This document shows positions 62,171-64,000 of a stretch of 64,000 bases of DNA, one piece after another. This DNA is from Sphingomonas sp. Its GTDB lineage: Bacteria > Pseudomonadota > Alphaproteobacteria > Sphingomonadales > Sphingomonadaceae. The notes below the pieces were generated by a model. That model searched no databases, was not told the DNA's origin, and worked only from the letters and a program-made list of their open reading frames with translations. A program made the translations under genes and the position numbers. Position 1 is the first letter of the stretch. Every line of letters starts with the position of its first letter. Location of the stretch: the NCBI RefSeq assembly GCF_004799495.1, contig NZ_SSMY01000008.1, forward strand, positions 62,001 through 126,000, given 5' to 3'.

Positions 62171-62605
62171 ATGACTCGTTTGCGCACCGCCGCGTATCTG
62201 GCCCTGTTGCTGCCGCTTGCCGCCTGCAGCCATGGCAACAAGGCCCGCATGCAGGCGGACATCGCCGCGTCCAAAGTCACCACGATCGGCGTCAACGCCT
62301 ATCTGTGGCGCGCGACGCTCGACACGCTGAGCTTCATGCCGCTGCTCCAGACCGATTCGAACGGCGGCGTCATCGTCACCGACTGGTACGTCAATCCGTC
62401 GGCACCGACCGAGCGGATGAAGGTTACGGTCACGATCCTCGACCAGGATCTGCGCGCCGACGCGGTCCGCGTCGCGGCGCTGCGTCAGGTCAATCAGGGC
62501 GGGCAGTGGGTCGCGGCCCCGGTGCAGGCGGCGACCGTCCAGAAACTCGAGGACATCATCCTTACGCGTGCGCGTGACCTGCGTCGCGCTGCCGTCGCCA
62601 ATTAG
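62171..62605 (+). CDS. DUF3576 lipoprotein
   Basis: A 144-residue lipoprotein: MTRLRTAAYLALLLPLAACS has a lipobox cysteine at 19. The mature domain (VNAYLWRATLDTLSFMPLLQ, GGVIVTDWYVNPSAPTERMK, VTVTILDQDLRADAVRVAAL) is that of DUF3576, an alphaproteobacterial outer-membrane-associated family without known role. AGGA precedes ATG 62171; a TTG at 62165 is a poorer option. It is immediately upstream of leuS, a conserved neighbour in this group. Confidence 0.9.
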   Translation: MTRLRTAAYLALLLPLAACSHGNKARMQADIAASKVTTIGVNAYLWRATLDTLSFMPLLQTDSNGGVIVTDWYVNPSAPTERMKVTVTILDQDLRADAVRVAALRQVNQGGQWVAAPVQAATVQKLEDIILTRARDLRRAAVAN

Positions 62606-62615
62606 GTAAACCCGG

Positions 62616-62636
62616 TGGGCGGGTAATGCCCGCCCA
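62616..62636 (+). terminator. Hairpin between DUF3576 gene and leuS
   Basis: TGGGCGGG (62616-62623), TAATG loop, CCCGCCCA (62629-62636). Perfect 8 bp stem without a T-run, ending 14 bases before leuS. It may terminate weakly or affect leuS translation. Confidence 0.5.
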
Positions 62637-62650
62637 ACAGGAAAACGATC

Positions 62651-64000
62651 ATGTCACGCTTCAATCCACTGAAGGCCGACGCCCAGTGGCAAAAGGTGTG
62701 GGACGAACGCCAGACGTTCGCCGCGAAGGACGATAGCCCCAAGCCCAAGTCGTACGTGCTCGAGATGTTTCCGTACCCGTCGGGGCGGATCCACATGGGC
62801 CACGTCCGCAACTACACGATGGGCGACGTGCTCGCGCGCTATCGCCGGATGAAAGGCATGGAAGTGCTCCACCCGATGGGGTGGGACGCGTTCGGCATGC
62901 CGGCGGAAAACGCCGCGATGGAAAAGGGCGTGCATCCGGGCGGATGGACCCGCCAGAACATCGCGACGATGAAGGCGCAGCTGAAGCGGCTGGGATTCGC
63001 GCTCGACTGGAGCCGCGAGTTGGCGACGTGCGAGCCCGACTATTACGGGCACGAGCAGGCGCTGTTCCTAGATATGCTGGCGGCGGGGCTGGTCTATCGC
63101 AAGGAATCGTCGGTCAACTGGGACCCGGTCGACATGACCGTGCTGGCCAACGAGCAAGTGATCGACGGGCGCGGCTGGCGGTCGGGGGCGCTGGTCGAGA
63201 AGCGCAAGCTCTCCCAGTGGTTTTTGAAGATCACGCAGTTCGCCGATGAGTTGCTTGAGGGGTTGGGCGAGCTCAAGCATTGGCCCGACAAGGTGCGGCT
63301 GATGCAGGAAAACTGGATCGGCAAGAGCCAGGGGCTGCAGTTTCGCTGGAAGATCAGCGACGGCGGCGAGGTCGAGGTCTTCACCACGCGCCCCGACACG
63401 ATCTTCGGCGCGAGCTTCGTCGCGGTCGCGGCGGACCACCCGATCGCGCAAAAGGTTGCGGCAGGCAACGCCGATGCAGCCGCCTTCGTCGAGCTGTGCA
63501 AGCAGGGTGGGACTACCGCCGCCGAGCTCGAAACGCAGGAAAAGCTCGGGTTCGACACCGGGTTGACCGTGACCCACCCGTTCGACGAAGCGATCAAGCT
63601 GCCGCTCTACATCGCCAATTTCGTGCTGATGGAATATGGCACCGGCGCGGTGTTCGGTGTGCCCGCGCACGACCAGCGCGACTTCGAATTCGCCAGCAAA
63701 TACGGTCTGCGCATCCGCCGTGTCGTGTCCGATGGTGACAAGACCGACCCGGCATTCGCCGAAGCCGAGGCTTATGGCGGCCCAGGAACGCTGGTGAACT
63801 CGCACTTCCTCGACGGGATGGACGTCGAGGAGGCCAAGCGCGAGGTCATCACGCGCGCGGAAGGCGGCGGCTGGGGCCACGGCACCACCGTCTATCGCCT
63901 GCGCGACTGGGGGGTGAGCCGCCAGCGGTATTGGGGCACGCCGATCCCGATCGTCCATTGCAGCGCGTGCGGCGCGGTGCCGGTGCCGCGCGATCAGCTG
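62651..64000 (+). CDS. leuS: Leucyl-tRNA synthetase, 3' part beyond window
   Basis: Charges tRNA-Leu. The first 450 residues are visible. [17 protein letters not shown] opens the protein; the HIGH motif is HMGH at 48-51 in [31 protein letters not shown] and the CP1 editing domain ([17 protein letters not shown] and [20 protein letters not shown]) are intact. The sequence stops at the window edge before KMSKS. GGAAAACGATC precedes ATG 62651. Confidence 0.98.
   Translation, partial: MSRFNPLKADAQWQKVWDERQTFAAKDDSPKPKSYVLEMFPYPSGRIHMGHVRNYTMGDVLARYRRMKGMEVLHPMGWDAFGMPAENAAMEKGVHPGGWTRQNIATMKAQLKRLGFALDWSRELATCEPDYYGHEQALFLDMLAAGLVYRKESSVNWDPVDMTVLANEQVIDGRGWRSGALVEKRKLSQWFLKITQFADELLEGLGELKHWPDKVRLMQENWIGKSQGLQFRWKISDGGEVEVFTTRPDTIFGASFVAVAADHPIAQKVAAGNADAAAFVELCKQGGTTAAELETQEKLGFDTGLTVTHPFDEAIKLPLYIANFVLMEYGTGAVFGVPAHDQRDFEFASKYGLRIRRVVSDGDKTDPAFAEAEAYGGPGTLVNSHFLDGMDVEEAKREVITRAEGGGWGHGTTVYRLRDWGVSRQRYWGTPIPIVHCSACGAVPVPRDQL

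Overview
This is a 64 kb stretch of ordinary chromosome from a GC-rich alphaproteobacterium, most likely Sphingomonas or a close relative in the Sphingomonadaceae. The evidence is the very high GC by eye, GTG/TTG starts, tightly packed genes with 1-4 nt overlaps, and alphaproteobacterial gene orders: mutY/dciA/dsbA-like/smc, ftsK-lolA-xth-ribA, proA-nadD-rsfS-rlmH-envC-ctpA, and a DUF3576 lipoprotein before leuS. There are also UdgX with its radical-SAM partner, several POT transporters, a TonB receptor and short palindromic intergenic repeats of sphingomonad type. I see no rRNA, CRISPR array, prophage or intact insertion sequence. There is one tRNA, tRNA-Lys(TTT). The first gene (CDF transporter) and the last (leuS) are cut by the window edges.

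Layout. 1-6.1 kb: CDF metal transporter, SnoaL-like protein, small membrane protein, outer-membrane barrel, a DUF1810/flavin-like/VOC group led by a LexA-box-like site, 2H phosphoesterase, ung, esterase. 6.1-10 kb: a 35-codon membrane micro-protein behind a sigma-54-type promoter, diguanylate cyclase, peroxiredoxin, hisN-like phosphatase, DUF3667 protein. 10-17.6 kb: a long housekeeping run from proA to coq7, with a ParDE-type toxin-antitoxin pair between proA and nadD. 17.7-27.3 kb: GT-C-like membrane protein, DJ-1/PfpI protein, DedA, two lipoproteins, UdgX plus radical-SAM repair protein with a second LexA-box-like site, and two divergent POT transporters, one carrying an in-frame palindromic insertion. 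27.3-36.6 kb: smc, DsbA-like lipoprotein, DciA-like protein, mutY, serine hydrolase, nudC, glmM. 36.7-47.1 kb: DAACS symporter, aldo/keto reductase, third POT transporter, nitroreductase, GntR regulator, arylamine N-acetyltransferase with acyl-CoA dehydrogenase, TsaC/Sua5, msrA, galE. 47.1-54 kb: TonB receptor, DUF2946-like exported protein, tRNA-Lys overlapping folK, family-5 uracil-DNA glycosylase, a gene-free 325 bp stretch, AguB, iron-permease-like protein, UbiH-type monooxygenase. 54-64 kb: ftsK, lolA, a possible small RNA, xth, ribA, HAD phosphatase, YggS, thiE-like, exported protein, DUF3576 lipoprotein, leuS.

Themes. DNA repair is prominent: three uracil-DNA glycosylase superfamily proteins of different families, mutY, exonuclease III and the radical-SAM protein; two sites fit the alphaproteobacterial LexA pattern GTTC-N7-GTTC. 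Cell-envelope functions are also common (FtsK, LolA, EnvC-like, CtpA, DsbB, DsbA-like, GlmM, GalE). Five of sixteen convergent gene pairs share the tetranucleotide CTAG as two opposed TAG stops. Several small palindromic repeats have entered genes or gene ends; the clearest is a 93 bp element that adds 31 codons to a POT transporter without breaking it. I do not see a defence island or an obviously new multi-gene system. The best candidates for something undescribed are the sigma-54 micro-protein locus, the LexA-linked VOC/flavin/DUF1810 group, and the repeat pair that recurs between convergent genes.
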